Shown here: piece after piece, positions 8,554-18,630 of the stretch
Position numbering within the stretch: the first letter of the stretch is position 1
Layout of the letters: each line of letters opens with the position of its first letter
Position numbers and translations under genes: made by a program
Assembly (NCBI GenBank): GCA_014801865.1
Contig: JAAVDH010000018.1
Location: 137,714 to 201,713, forward strand
Source of the DNA: Bacteroides sp.
Lineage (GTDB): Bacteria; Bacteroidota; Bacteroidia; Bacteroidales; Muribaculaceae
Length of the DNA: 64,000 bases
Reading direction: 5' to 3'
The notes under the pieces: generated by a model
Seen by the model: only the letters and a program-made list of their open reading frames with translations
The model's database searches: none
What the model was told of the DNA's origin: nothing

Positions 8554-10914
8554 TTATCTTACGGTTATTTCATCGAAGTAAATCCATGTGGGGGTACCCT
8601 CACGTGCCATGCCGTCGGGTATGCGACCGGGATTCGTGGCGCGGATACGCAGATAGCGGGCAGAGTCGAGATTTGCGTTGAAGGTTGACTCCAGCCTATT
8701 GTTTCCGGGGCGGAAGTATGTGGCGGAATCGTAGCTGATGGTGTCAATAAGAGTATAGTCTGTGCCGTCATTGGAGGCATACAGCTCTATGATGGCCGGG
8801 GCTGCGACACACAAATCGGGGTCGACAAGAGTTCCGACAGCAACAGTGTTAACCGCCGTAGGTGCGCCGAGATCAAGGGTCATTTCCGCATCGCTGTTAT
8901 GCCATCCGGCCCATTCAAAGTCGCTGTTGCGGGAGCTGCCTCTTACCCCGTTGGTCAGCACGGCGTGACGTCCGTTCGTCGATTTTGCGGTCACGTTGCG
9001 TCCTACGCCTTTATGGTTGACGACGGGGAGCGAGAGCATACGTCCGTGCTGACGACCCTGTTTGTCGTATGTAGCAGCGTAAACGGTTGTGCCCGGGGCG
9101 ATGGTCAGGGGTGCGGTATATATGGTTCCTGTGGCCACATCGGTATTTTCGCTATTGCTCCCTCTATTGCTCAGTATGTAGCGGATATCCATGTCGGGGC
9201 GCTCATTCGTGAGTGTCACGGTTACGTTTCCGATGTTGTCGGGCTGCGCATCGTGCTGTATGTTATACATGGAGGTAGCATAGTTGATGCCCTTATCGCC
9301 CATCTCTTTAAGCATGTTGTCAGATGAGGCGATGAATTCACCCCACTGGCGGCGACCTGCGGGACTCCATGCACGTTCGGCCACGGCAAGCATGCGGGGG
9401 AAAAGCAGATACTCCATGTCTGATGGAGATGAGCAGAATTCACTCCATAGCGATCCTTGAATACCTTGAAGCTGATTTTCCATTTCGGGGGTCCAGTCGT
9501 CGGCTACAGGCTCGTAATTGTAAATATCCGTAAGAGTGTTGTTGCCGAAATAGGTAAACGGCTCAAACCATTGAGGCCCCTGATAGCGGATAAGGTAAAG
9601 TTTCTGGGCGGGTGTCATGATGAACTTGCGTCCGGAGTGTCGGGCATCCTCCACGGCCACTTTGCCGGTGCCCTGCCAACCCATGATGGTCATCTCTTTT
9701 GTGGGATTGCCGTATGTAGCCTCGTCCCATCCCATGGGTGTACGTCCGTTAGCCATGACATGATCAGCTATCTGATTCATAAACCATCCCTGGAGAGCCT
9801 CATATCCGTCGAGATCGAGGGAGTCGATACGGGCCTTGCATCGGGGGCACTTCTCCCAACGCGATTTATTTGCCTCGTCGCCTCCGAGATGTATCATTTT
9901 GGAGGGGAATATATCCATCACTTCATCAAGCACACCTTTATAGAAAGTGATGGCGTCGTCATTGCCTCCGCAGATTATAATGCTGGCATCCTTACCTCCG
10001 ATGCCGGGAAACGGACCTATGAATTCGTTATCAACCGGGCAGGTGAGCTCAGGATATGATGCTATGGCTGCCGCAGCGTGGGCGGGAAGCTCTATCTCAG
10101 GTATGATGTTGACATTGCGTTCCGCGGCATAGTTCACCAGTTCCTTCATCTGTTGTTGAGTGTAGAATCCGCCGTAAAGAGCGGGTTCGTCAGCCGAACG
10201 GGCGTTGAGACGCGTCGGGAATTTGTCGGGCCTGTCCACACGCCACGCACCTATTTCGGTGAGGCGGGGATATTTCTTGATTTCGAGTCTCCAGCCGTTA
10301 TCATCGGTGAGATGGAGATGTACGTTGTTAATCTTAAGTGCTGAGGCTTGGTCAATTAGTTTTCTTAAGTTTTCAACCGGGATATAACAGCGCGCCACAT
10401 CCACCATCATACCTCTGTAACCGAATCGCGGTGAGTCGGTTATGGTACATTCGCGGAGCTTGCCTCCCTCTGAGGCGGCCTGACGCAGCATCTGAGCGAG
10501 GGTCTGGGCTGCGTAGTAGAATCCGGCTTCTGTTGATGCGGTGACAGTGACCCCTTTTCTACCGACGGTGACTCCATAGGTCTCGTCAGTCGCGTTACTG
10601 TCAGTGTGTGAGGGCAGTAGTTTAAGGGTTACGTTGAGAATATCTTTTGAGCTATGTTTGCCGGACACGGCACGGATACTTCTCGATTCGAGGTCGGAGG
10701 CGAATTTCACAGCCTGTGGTTCATCGCCTTTGACCGTCACCAATGTCAGTGAATTGTAGTCAAGTGCGCCATCATTATACGTTATCTCAGCAACGGAGGG
10801 GAGAATATGATAATTATATCCGGGAGTTGTATACGGAGTATTTTGTGTGGCTGATAAGGCGGGCCCTGCGAGTAGCATGGCTATGGATAATATACCTGAT
10901 TGGTAGCGGTTCAT
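8554..10914 (-). CDS. GH20 beta-N-acetylhexosaminidase
   Basis: HLHLTDDNGWRLEIKKYPRLTEIGAWR, HLGGDEANKSRW, GWDEATYG; C-terminal discoidin-like domain. Confidence 0.93.
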   Translation of the reverse strand: MNRYQSGILSIAMLLAGPALSATQNTPYTTPGYNYHILPSVAEITYNDGALDYNSLTLVTVKGDEPQAVKFASDLESRSIRAVSGKHSSKDILNVTLKLLPSHTDSNATDETYGVTVGRKGVTVTASTEAGFYYAAQTLAQMLRQAASEGGKLRECTITDSPRFGYRGMMVDVARCYIPVENLRKLIDQASALKINNVHLHLTDDNGWRLEIKKYPRLTEIGAWRVDRPDKFPTRLNARSADEPALYGGFYTQQQMKELVNYAAERNVNIIPEIELPAHAAAAIASYPELTCPVDNEFIGPFPGIGGKDASIIICGGNDDAITFYKGVLDEVMDIFPSKMIHLGGDEANKSRWEKCPRCKARIDSLDLDGYEALQGWFMNQIADHVMANGRTPMGWDEATYGNPTKEMTIMGWQGTGKVAVEDARHSGRKFIMTPAQKLYLIRYQGPQWFEPFTYFGNNTLTDIYNYEPVADDWTPEMENQLQGIQGSLWSEFCSSPSDMEYLLFPRMLAVAERAWSPAGRRQWGEFIASSDNMLKEMGDKGINYATSMYNIQHDAQPDNIGNVTVTLTNERPDMDIRYILSNRGSNSENTDVATGTIYTAPLTIAPGTTVYAATYDKQGRQHGRMLSLPVVNHKGVGRNVTAKSTNGRHAVLTNGVRGSSRNSDFEWAGWHNSDAEMTLDLGAPTAVNTVAVGTLVDPDLCVAAPAIIELYASNDGTDYTLIDTISYDSATYFRPGNNRLESTFNANLDSARYLRIRATNPGRIPDGMAREGTPTWIYFDEITVR

Positions 10915-11059
10915 GGCGAGGTTATTATGACGGTGATATAATGGTGATGAGATATTATGTCAGGGGGAATACGTGACAATTAAATGCAAAATTAACCAAA
11001 ATACTGACCCGTGTACCATCTGATTTTGTTAATTTTGTGAGTTGTCAGGAGATATCCCG

Positions 11060-11917
11060 ATGGCTCAACCATTGTATAACTCTAATTTTACTGTTGACAT
11101 GCAGAAAGTTAAGCCTAAAAAGGCGCTTGGTCAGCATTTTCTTACTGACCTCTCGGTAGCCGACCGTATAGCCTCCTCGCTGGATGATTACACTCACGTG
11201 CCGGTGCTTGAGGTAGGCCCCGGTATGGGTGTGCTGACACGACCTCTTATCAATAAGGGTCATGATGTTAAGGTGGCTGAGATTGACACCGAAAGTGTGG
11301 CGTATCTCCGCAATGAGTTTCCCGAGCTTGCCGCAGCTGACGGCATAGTGGAGGGTGACTTCCTTACGCTTGATCTTGCCACCGTGTTTCCCGGCGCTGA
11401 AAAGATATGCGTGATAGGCAATTATCCCTATAATATCTCCTCACAGATTTTTTTTCATGTACTTGAGTATCGCGACTTGGTTGTGTGCTGTAGCGGTATG
11501 CTTCAGCGCGAGGTGGCGATGCGCCTTGCAGCAGCTCCGGGCTCGAGAGACCGCGGCATACTCAGTGTGCTGCTCCAGGCCTGGTATGATGTGAGCTACC
11601 TGTTTACTGTAGACGAGCATGTGTTTCATCCCGCACCTAAGGTCAAGAGCGGTGTGATAAAGATGGTGCGCAACGATGTTACCTCTTTAGGTTGTGACGA
11701 ACGGCTGTTCAAGAGTGTAGTTAAAGCCGCCTTCGGACAGCGCCGCAAGACACTGCGCAACGCTATTAAAAGCATACTTCCTCCGGGAGTGACTCCCGCT
11801 GTACTGGAGCAGCTTAATGACGAGCAAGGACGTCCCATGATGCAGTTGCGCCCTGAGCAACTTTCGGTGGCTGACTTCATAGCCCTTACCAATGCTGTGA
11901 CGCAACTGAGAGGCTGA
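11060..11917 (+). CDS. rsmA: 16S rRNA (adenine(1518)-N(6)/adenine(1519)-N(6))-dimethyltransferase
   Basis: KKALGQHFLTD, VLEVGPGMGVLT, GNYPYNISSQI. Confidence 0.95.
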   Translation: MAQPLYNSNFTVDMQKVKPKKALGQHFLTDLSVADRIASSLDDYTHVPVLEVGPGMGVLTRPLINKGHDVKVAEIDTESVAYLRNEFPELAAADGIVEGDFLTLDLATVFPGAEKICVIGNYPYNISSQIFFHVLEYRDLVVCCSGMLQREVAMRLAAAPGSRDRGILSVLLQAWYDVSYLFTVDEHVFHPAPKVKSGVIKMVRNDVTSLGCDERLFKSVVKAAFGQRRKTLRNAIKSILPPGVTPAVLEQLNDEQGRPMMQLRPEQLSVADFIALTNAVTQLRG

Positions 11918-11987
11918 TAAAGTAGTCCCTCCCTCCTCCCATCCCCATTTACCCCGAATCCATCACCATCACATAATACTGCAATAA

Positions 11988-13349
11988 ATGAAAGAGTTTA
12001 CCCCGGAGTATCTTTCGCAGTTGCGCGAAATCATCCACAATAAGGATGCAGAGGCCGCTGCCAAGGAATTGGCCGACCTCCACCCCGCCGATATTGCCGA
12101 ACTGTATCAGGACCTTGACATAGATGAGGCGGAATTCCTCTATCATCTGCTTGATGAGGAGAAGGGTGCGGACGTGTTGATGGAACTTGATGAGGATGAC
12201 CGTAAAAAGCTGCTTCAGACGATGCCCGCTGAGGAAATCGCCAAGCAGTTTATCGACCACCTTGATACTGACGATGCGGTAGATATTATTCAGGAGCTCG
12301 ACGAGGAACACCGCGACGAGATTCTTGCGCATATCGATGATGTGGAGCAGGCCGGAGATATCATCGACCTGCTGCGCTACGACGAGGACACCGCCGGTGG
12401 TGTGATGGGTACGGAGATGATCGTGGTCAACGAAAACTGGAGTATGCCCGAGTGTATACGCCAGATGAGGATGCAGGCCGAGGATATGGATGAGGTGTAC
12501 TACGTGTATGTGGTGGATAATGAATACCGGCTTCGCGGAGTGCTCCCGCTTAAGAAACTCATAACCCATCCTTCGGTATCGAAGATTAAGAATGTGATGG
12601 ATCCTGACCCTGTGGCGGTAAAAGCCGATACTCCGGTAGATGAAGTGGCTCTTGACTTCGAGAAATATGACCTTGTGGCGATGCCCGTGGTAGACTCGAT
12701 AGGCCGTCTGGTAGGTCGAATCACGGTCGATGACGTTATGGACCAGGTGCGTGAATCATCGGAGCGTGACTATCAGCTGGCATCAGGTCTGTCCAGCGAT
12801 GTGGAGTCAGACGACACCCTCTTTACACAAACCAAAGCACGTCTGCCGTGGTTGCTCATAGGCATGCTTGGCGGTATCGGCAACTCGCTTATTCTCGGCA
12901 CGTTTGAAAACGGACTAAGTATGGACCCCACACTGGCTCTGTTCATACCTCTTATCGGTGGCACGGGTGGTAACGTCGGCACTCAGTCATCGGCTATCGT
13001 AGTGCAGGGTCTTGCCAACGGCTCGATGGATATACGCAACTCGGCCCGTCAGCTCCTTAAGGAGTTGGGTGTGGGTCTGATGAACGGTAGTATCATATCA
13101 CTGCTGGTGCTGATCTACAACTTCTTTAAACTCGGAGGATTTCATCAGGTGACCACTATAGCCGTGTCTCTATCGTTGTTTGCCGTGGTACTTTTTGCGT
13201 CAGTGTTCGGCACACTTGTGCCCCTGACTCTCGAACGTCTTAAGATAGATCCCGCGCTTGCCACAGGTCCCTTCATTTCTATCACCAACGACATTATAGG
13301 TATGCTCATCTATATGAGTATCTCTACTTGGTTGATGGCAACTCTCTAA
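11988..13349 (+). CDS. mgtE: Magnesium transporter MgtE
   Basis: MgtE N domain, CBS pair, TM domain with GGTGGNVGTQSSA. Confidence 0.95.
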   Translation: MKEFTPEYLSQLREIIHNKDAEAAAKELADLHPADIAELYQDLDIDEAEFLYHLLDEEKGADVLMELDEDDRKKLLQTMPAEEIAKQFIDHLDTDDAVDIIQELDEEHRDEILAHIDDVEQAGDIIDLLRYDEDTAGGVMGTEMIVVNENWSMPECIRQMRMQAEDMDEVYYVYVVDNEYRLRGVLPLKKLITHPSVSKIKNVMDPDPVAVKADTPVDEVALDFEKYDLVAMPVVDSIGRLVGRITVDDVMDQVRESSERDYQLASGLSSDVESDDTLFTQTKARLPWLLIGMLGGIGNSLILGTFENGLSMDPTLALFIPLIGGTGGNVGTQSSAIVVQGLANGSMDIRNSARQLLKELGVGLMNGSIISLLVLIYNFFKLGGFHQVTTIAVSLSLFAVVLFASVFGTLVPLTLERLKIDPALATGPFISITNDIIGMLIYMSISTWLMATL

Positions 13350-13411
13350 GTCTCTTCCTTGGTTTACTCAGTTGTTTTATAGTTATTTCCGGGATGGGCG
13401 TTATCTTAGGC

Positions 13412-13906
13412 TCAGAATGTGAGCGGGCGCACTATGTGTATGCCGGGGCGGATTCTCAGGGGCGTGGCGGCAAATAATGTCCCGCCATTTTCACCATTGT
13501 AGCGCAGGTGATAGAGTTTGGGTCGAAGAAAACCGAGTGATACAGTGGCCGACTGCATAGGTTCGAGCTGATAATGTCCGGCGGTAATGCGTTCTTCGAT
13601 GGTAATATCTGTACCCACCACTGTCACTACGAGACTTACGGCACCATCGCTGCATACGCCCGTCAATCCGTGGCGAACGAGGGTGACAGTAAGGTCTTCA
13701 TTGACGGTCAATTCTATTGAGGGCGTATCATTACCATCGGCCGACAGGTGCATTGCAAGCAGATGCTGTACTACCTCGCCATGTTTTGCGGGTCGTACAA
13801 AGAGCGATATTATGGCTGCCGCCACCACTATGCAGATGACGTGAAACTCTACGGAGTGAAGAAAAGTCAGTATCATATCCACAAATATACAAACTTTTCC
13901 CCCCAC
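13412..13906 (-). CDS. Hypothetical membrane-anchored protein
   Basis: 164-aa ORF, one N-terminal TM, beta-rich remainder; divergent from dut. Confidence 0.6.
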   Translation of the reverse strand: MGGKVCIFVDMILTFLHSVEFHVICIVVAAAIISLFVRPAKHGEVVQHLLAMHLSADGNDTPSIELTVNEDLTVTLVRHGLTGVCSDGAVSLVVTVVGTDITIEERITAGHYQLEPMQSATVSLGFLRPKLYHLRYNGENGGTLFAATPLRIRPGIHIVRPLTF

Positions 13907-14001
13907 TTTCCCCTCTTTTTCACCATTGGTCCGAGGGGCTGTCAGCTATTATCACTAATTTTGTGTCATAGAAATACTTGATGAGTTTTTTGAGATACGA
14001 T

Positions 14002-14445
14002 ATGGATAGCGTAAAAGTTAGAATCATAAATAGTTCGGCAAACAGCATGCCGGAGTATGCCACACCTTCTTCGGCCGGAATGGATGTGAGGGCCAATATT
14101 GAGACTCCCATTACTCTGATGCCGATGCATAGGGTACTTGTCCCTACGGGGTTGCGTATACAGCTTCCGTTAGGATACGAGTGTCAGATACGCCCGCGCA
14201 GTGGTCTGGCTCTGAAGCATGGTGTTACGGTGCTTAACTCTCCGGGCACGATTGATGCTGACTATCGCGGCGAGATAGGTGTGGTGTTGATTAACCTTTC
14301 GGACACACCTTTTGTTATCAATAACGGGGAGCGAATATGTCAGATGGTCGTGGCTCCCTACTCTCATGTAGAATGGGAGGCTGTGGAGAGTCTTGACGCT
14401 ACTGAGCGCGGTGAGGGTGGCTTCGGCCACACCGGGGTGTGTTAG
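14002..14445 (+). CDS. dut: dUTP diphosphatase
   Basis: [40 protein letters not shown]; start trimmed to MDSVKVRI. Confidence 0.95.
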   Translation: MDSVKVRIINSSANSMPEYATPSSAGMDVRANIETPITLMPMHRVLVPTGLRIQLPLGYECQIRPRSGLALKHGVTVLNSPGTIDADYRGEIGVVLINLSDTPFVINNGERICQMVVAPYSHVEWEAVESLDATERGEGGFGHTGVC

Positions 14446-14502
14446 CTTGGTTCTAATCTACGAACGACATATCTACTTGATTGAAATAAAAATACTTACT
14501 AA

Positions 14503-16260
14503 GTGAATATAAGAATTGTACGATATTTGGCAACTGCAGTGGTGGTATTAACGGCTTTCACTGCATTGTCGGCCAAGAGTCTCCGCACGTGGGATGTGGA
14601 GGCGACGACACGTAAGGCAGACTTCATATATCTGGAAGCGTTGCGACAGAACATGCTGTCGAATGACGATGCCGCCTACGAACTTGTGTCGCGTTCCTAC
14701 GACATGCATCCTACTGACCCTTATGTGGGTTGGGAGAAGGGTGTGACGCTTCTGCGCCTATCGCAGGGCGATTCGGCCATGGTGGTGGATGGGGTGAACA
14801 TGATGGGAAGATACGTAAAGTCTCATCCCTCGGATCTCTATTCGTCGCTTATGTTGGCGAGCATACTTGACCGCATAGGTCAATATGATGCTGCGGCCAA
14901 GATATGGGAGACGCTTCACGGGGTGTATCCTACGCGCGCAGAGGTTACTTACCGTTATGCCGATATGTTGGCTCAGTCACCAGACCAGGATCGCCGTCAG
15001 CGCGCCATTGAGCTGTATGACTCGCTTGAAATCAGTGAGGGAAAGAGTGTGACGCTTACCGGTCAGAAGATGCGTCTGCTACTGCGCGATCAGGACACGA
15101 CGGCTATATTAGGTGAACTTCACGCCCTGTTGTCGGCGCTTCCGAATTCTGTGGAGGCAAATACGTTTGCCGGAAACGTCATGGCTCAGTTCGCTACGCG
15201 CGACTCTGCGCTTAAGTATTATGACAAGGCATTGGAAATTGATCCTACAAGCGGTTTTGCTTACTACTGTCGCGCCAACTATTTCAGGTCGATAAATGAT
15301 AGTACGGCCTACGACCGCGAAGTGTTTGAGGCGCTCAAGCAGCCCGACCTTGACCTTGCGGTGAAGCTTGGTATCTTTCAGGAGTATATCAAAGAACTGT
15401 ATTCTGACCCTCAGCAGCAGCCACGTATAGCAGACCTGTTCAAGGTGTTGATAGATCTTCATCCCCATGAAGGTGAGATACATAAACTCTATACGGACTA
15501 TCTTGTGGCCGTAAAGGATTATGCCGGAGCGGCCGAGCAGGCTGACTATGCTCTGTCGCTTGATCCGTCGGAGGAGATGGCCTGGGTGCAGCTCATGGGT
15601 ATGTATATGATGGCCAATGAGCCTGTGAAAGCCTTGGATGCGTCGGCGCGAGGCAAGCATTATTTTCCTGAGAATTCCTCATTCCCTACTTTCGAGGCCA
15701 TGTGTTATGTCACGCTCAAGAAGTATGACGAGGCTCAGGCGGCTGTAGATACGGCTCTGACTCTTGTAGATGACTCGGATTATGTGAAGATAGCCGAGCT
15801 ATATACCACCAAGGGTGACATATTTTATTCTCAGAAGCAGCCCGACAGTGCGTTTGTATACTATGATAAGGCCATAGCGATAGACCCTGAGGCTACTACG
15901 GCAATGAATAACGCTGCTTATTATCTTGCCAACAGTGACAAAGACCTTGACCGCGCTCTGGAACTGGTGGAGCGTTGCATGGCTCTGCGCCCCAACGACC
16001 CCACTACGATGGACACCTATGCGTGGGTGCTATTCAAGCTCAAGCGCTATGACGAAGCGCTCAAGGCCATCGATCAGGTGCTTGAAGAGGGAAACGAGGA
16101 TATATTGTCATCAGAGGTCTATGACCATGCAGGCGACATATATTTCATGAATCAGCAGCCTAAGGAGGCGCTTGAATATTGGAAAAAGGCGCTTGAACTT
16201 GACGGCGACAATGAGTTGCTGAAACGTAAAGTACAACACAAGACTTACTTCTATGAATAG
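14503..16260 (+). CDS. Tetratricopeptide repeat protein
   Basis: Multiple TPRs (YYDKALEIDPTSGFAYYCRA etc.); GTG start, signal peptide. Confidence 0.88.
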   Translation: MNIRIVRYLATAVVVLTAFTALSAKSLRTWDVEATTRKADFIYLEALRQNMLSNDDAAYELVSRSYDMHPTDPYVGWEKGVTLLRLSQGDSAMVVDGVNMMGRYVKSHPSDLYSSLMLASILDRIGQYDAAAKIWETLHGVYPTRAEVTYRYADMLAQSPDQDRRQRAIELYDSLEISEGKSVTLTGQKMRLLLRDQDTTAILGELHALLSALPNSVEANTFAGNVMAQFATRDSALKYYDKALEIDPTSGFAYYCRANYFRSINDSTAYDREVFEALKQPDLDLAVKLGIFQEYIKELYSDPQQQPRIADLFKVLIDLHPHEGEIHKLYTDYLVAVKDYAGAAEQADYALSLDPSEEMAWVQLMGMYMMANEPVKALDASARGKHYFPENSSFPTFEAMCYVTLKKYDEAQAAVDTALTLVDDSDYVKIAELYTTKGDIFYSQKQPDSAFVYYDKAIAIDPEATTAMNNAAYYLANSDKDLDRALELVERCMALRPNDPTTMDTYAWVLFKLKRYDEALKAIDQVLEEGNEDILSSEVYDHAGDIYFMNQQPKEALEYWKKALELDGDNELLKRKVQHKTYFYE

Positions 16261-17161
16261 TGTAGTCACATCATACGCGGGGCGTATACTGCCTGCACGG
16301 ACTGTGCGCAGTGTGGCGGGTTGTGTCCTTGCCGGACTGCTTGCCGCAGGTATGAATTCGTGCGGGAGCCATAAGCAGACTGTCGTTGCGGATCAATCTT
16401 ATGAATCAATAGAACGCATGATATCCGGAGGGAGCTATGCCGAGCGTTTTGCCTCGATATTGCAGGCCGATGATCAATGGACCCGCGTAAAGCTTCCCGT
16501 CACTTTCGGGCTTGAGACTCCGGCACGTTTTTCGGTGACGGGTACGGCTCAGATAGAGCGTGGTGAGAGTGTGTTCGTATCGTTCCGTATGTTAGGCTTC
16601 GAAGTGGCACAACTGTTTGTGACCGACGACCGTATAGTGCTCATCGACAAATACCATCGTAAGTATGTCGAAGAGTCTACCTCTAAGCTGCTCAACGGGG
16701 TGAATGTGACGGTTGACGATTTGCAGTCGCTTCTGTTGGGGCAGCCCTTTGTGGCAGGTGTGGCAGGAGAGGAACTGTCGCGGGCCATAAAGGCAATCGA
16801 TATTGAAGAAATAGATGATAACTGGGATGTGTCGTTGTCTACCGATATAGGCGTTGACTACGGATTTATGTTCAACAGCAATAATAATCTGGGTTATTTC
16901 AGCGCGGGATTTGATAATACGATACCTTTTTTCGTGTGTGAATACTCTTCGCCCGTGAGCCACGGCGAAAGCCTCTTTGCTTCCGGGGCACGCTTTACGG
17001 TGAGAACGGGGAATGACCCTAATAAGAACTTCGTGGGCAGTGTGACGTGGAATTTTGACAAAGCATCGTGGGATGACAATGTTGAACCACGAAAAGTGTC
17101 GACTCCGTCGGGATATGATAAAGTGACCGCTGCCGAATTACTGCAACTCTTTGCTAAATAG
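16253..17161 (+). CDS. DUF4292-type lipoprotein
   Basis: Lipobox-like GMNSCGS, beta-rich LolA-like fold; TPR / DUF4292 / EnvC order is familiar in Bacteroidales. Confidence 0.7.
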   Translation: MNSVVTSYAGRILPARTVRSVAGCVLAGLLAAGMNSCGSHKQTVVADQSYESIERMISGGSYAERFASILQADDQWTRVKLPVTFGLETPARFSVTGTAQIERGESVFVSFRMLGFEVAQLFVTDDRIVLIDKYHRKYVEESTSKLLNGVNVTVDDLQSLLLGQPFVAGVAGEELSRAIKAIDIEEIDDNWDVSLSTDIGVDYGFMFNSNNNLGYFSAGFDNTIPFFVCEYSSPVSHGESLFASGARFTVRTGNDPNKNFVGSVTWNFDKASWDDNVEPRKVSTPSGYDKVTAAELLQLFAK

Positions 17162-17171
17162 ACCCTGAGAT

Positions 17172-18563
17172 ATGAATTTGCGATGGATGAAGTTGACGCC
17201 GTTAGCTATTGCGGCCGCCATGATGATAGGTGCGGTGGCTGATGCCGATGCAGCGCGACGCAAGAAGTCCGCTCCCCGCGATATCAATAAGGTGCGCAAG
17301 GAGCAGACTGCGGCTACGAAAGCTATCAAGGAGGCAAATCGCAAGCTTGATGTCAACACCAAGGAGACACGCCGACAGCTCAACCGACTGTCGACCCTCA
17401 ACGGAGAGATACAGGATAAGCGTAAGGAACTGACTAAGCTTCAGACCAGTATTAACACTCTCGCCAATGAAATCAAGGCCAAGCAGGACTCTGTAGACAT
17501 ACTTGAAGGACATCTTGATCATTTGCGCGACAACTATGTGGTCACGCTCCGTGCCATGCAGGAGGCTCCTGCGGCCCTGAGCCCGCTGGCATTCGTCTTC
17601 GCCTCCGATTCGTTTACCGAGGCGTGGCGCCGCATGCGCTATATGCAGCAGTTCAAGGACTGGCACCGGGTAAAGACTGATGAACTGAGAGCATCGGCCG
17701 ACGCGCTGAAATTGAAGCAGTCGGAGCTCTCTGAGCTTCATGCCCGACAGTTGGAGATGGTAGGGAATGTCGCTTCCGTGCAGCATAAACTCGAGGCTTC
17801 GCAGGAGGAGACATCGCGTATCGTGGCCGACCTTAAGAAGGAACAGGGTGCTCTGAAAGCCACGCTAAAGGAGAATGAGGCTAAGATGAAGCAACTTGAC
17901 CGCGAGCTTGACCGTCTTATTGCAGAGGAGCAGAAGAGACAGGAAAGAGCTGACGCCGAGCGTCGTAAACGTGAGGCTGCCGAGGCTAAGAAAAAGTCGC
18001 AGGGACGTGCTTCCTCAGGTAGCGCAAAGGATGGGGTGAAAGGCACTTCAAAGGATGCCTCCAAAAGCGGAGCTACCAATACCAAGGTTGCAAAACCATC
18101 ATCAGGGGGTGCCGCAACGGCCGTAGCTGATGAAAACCGCAAGCTTAATGGCGGGTTCGAGAGCAATAAAGGCAGACTGCTTTTCCCTGTAAGCGGACGT
18201 TACCGCATAGTACGCGGATTCGGTGTGCAGAAGCATCCCGACCTGGCACACGTGGAGACAAACAATAACGGTATCGACGTAGAAGTATCACCCGGCACAA
18301 GGGTTCGCTCGATATTTGACGGTACGGTATCGGCCATCTTCGTACAGCCCGGTTATAATACCATCGTGATGATACGCCATGGCAGTTACATATCCATCTA
18401 TGCCGGATTGCAGGGCGTCACTGTGACCAAGGGACAGAAGGTGAAAGCCAATCAGACCATCGGTTCCGTAAGCCCCGATGTAGAAAACGATAACCGCGCG
18501 ATACTCCACTTCGAGCTGCGCAAGGAGCGCGAGAAACTCAATCCACTAAACTGGGTGAAGTAG
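17172..18563 (+). CDS. Murein hydrolase activator EnvC-like, M23 peptidase domain
   Basis: Coiled coil plus C-terminal M23 (NNGIDVEVSPGTRVRSIFDGTV, ILHFELRKE). Confidence 0.9.
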   Translation: MNLRWMKLTPLAIAAAMMIGAVADADAARRKKSAPRDINKVRKEQTAATKAIKEANRKLDVNTKETRRQLNRLSTLNGEIQDKRKELTKLQTSINTLANEIKAKQDSVDILEGHLDHLRDNYVVTLRAMQEAPAALSPLAFVFASDSFTEAWRRMRYMQQFKDWHRVKTDELRASADALKLKQSELSELHARQLEMVGNVASVQHKLEASQEETSRIVADLKKEQGALKATLKENEAKMKQLDRELDRLIAEEQKRQERADAERRKREAAEAKKKSQGRASSGSAKDGVKGTSKDASKSGATNTKVAKPSSGGAATAVADENRKLNGGFESNKGRLLFPVSGRYRIVRGFGVQKHPDLAHVETNNNGIDVEVSPGTRVRSIFDGTVSAIFVQPGYNTIVMIRHGSYISIYAGLQGVTVTKGQKVKANQTIGSVSPDVENDNRAILHFELRKEREKLNPLNWVK

Positions 18564-18616
18564 GAGAAATCGGAATAATCAGAGCAGTTGGAGCAATCAG
18601 TGCAATTGGAGATTTG
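18563..18616 (+). repeat. Degenerate 9-nt period repeat array (GGAGNAATY)
   Basis: GGAGAAATC GGAATAATC AGAGCAGTT GGAGCAATC AGTGCAATT GGAG... Confidence 0.55.
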
Positions 18617-18630
18617 ATCGGGGGGAAAGG

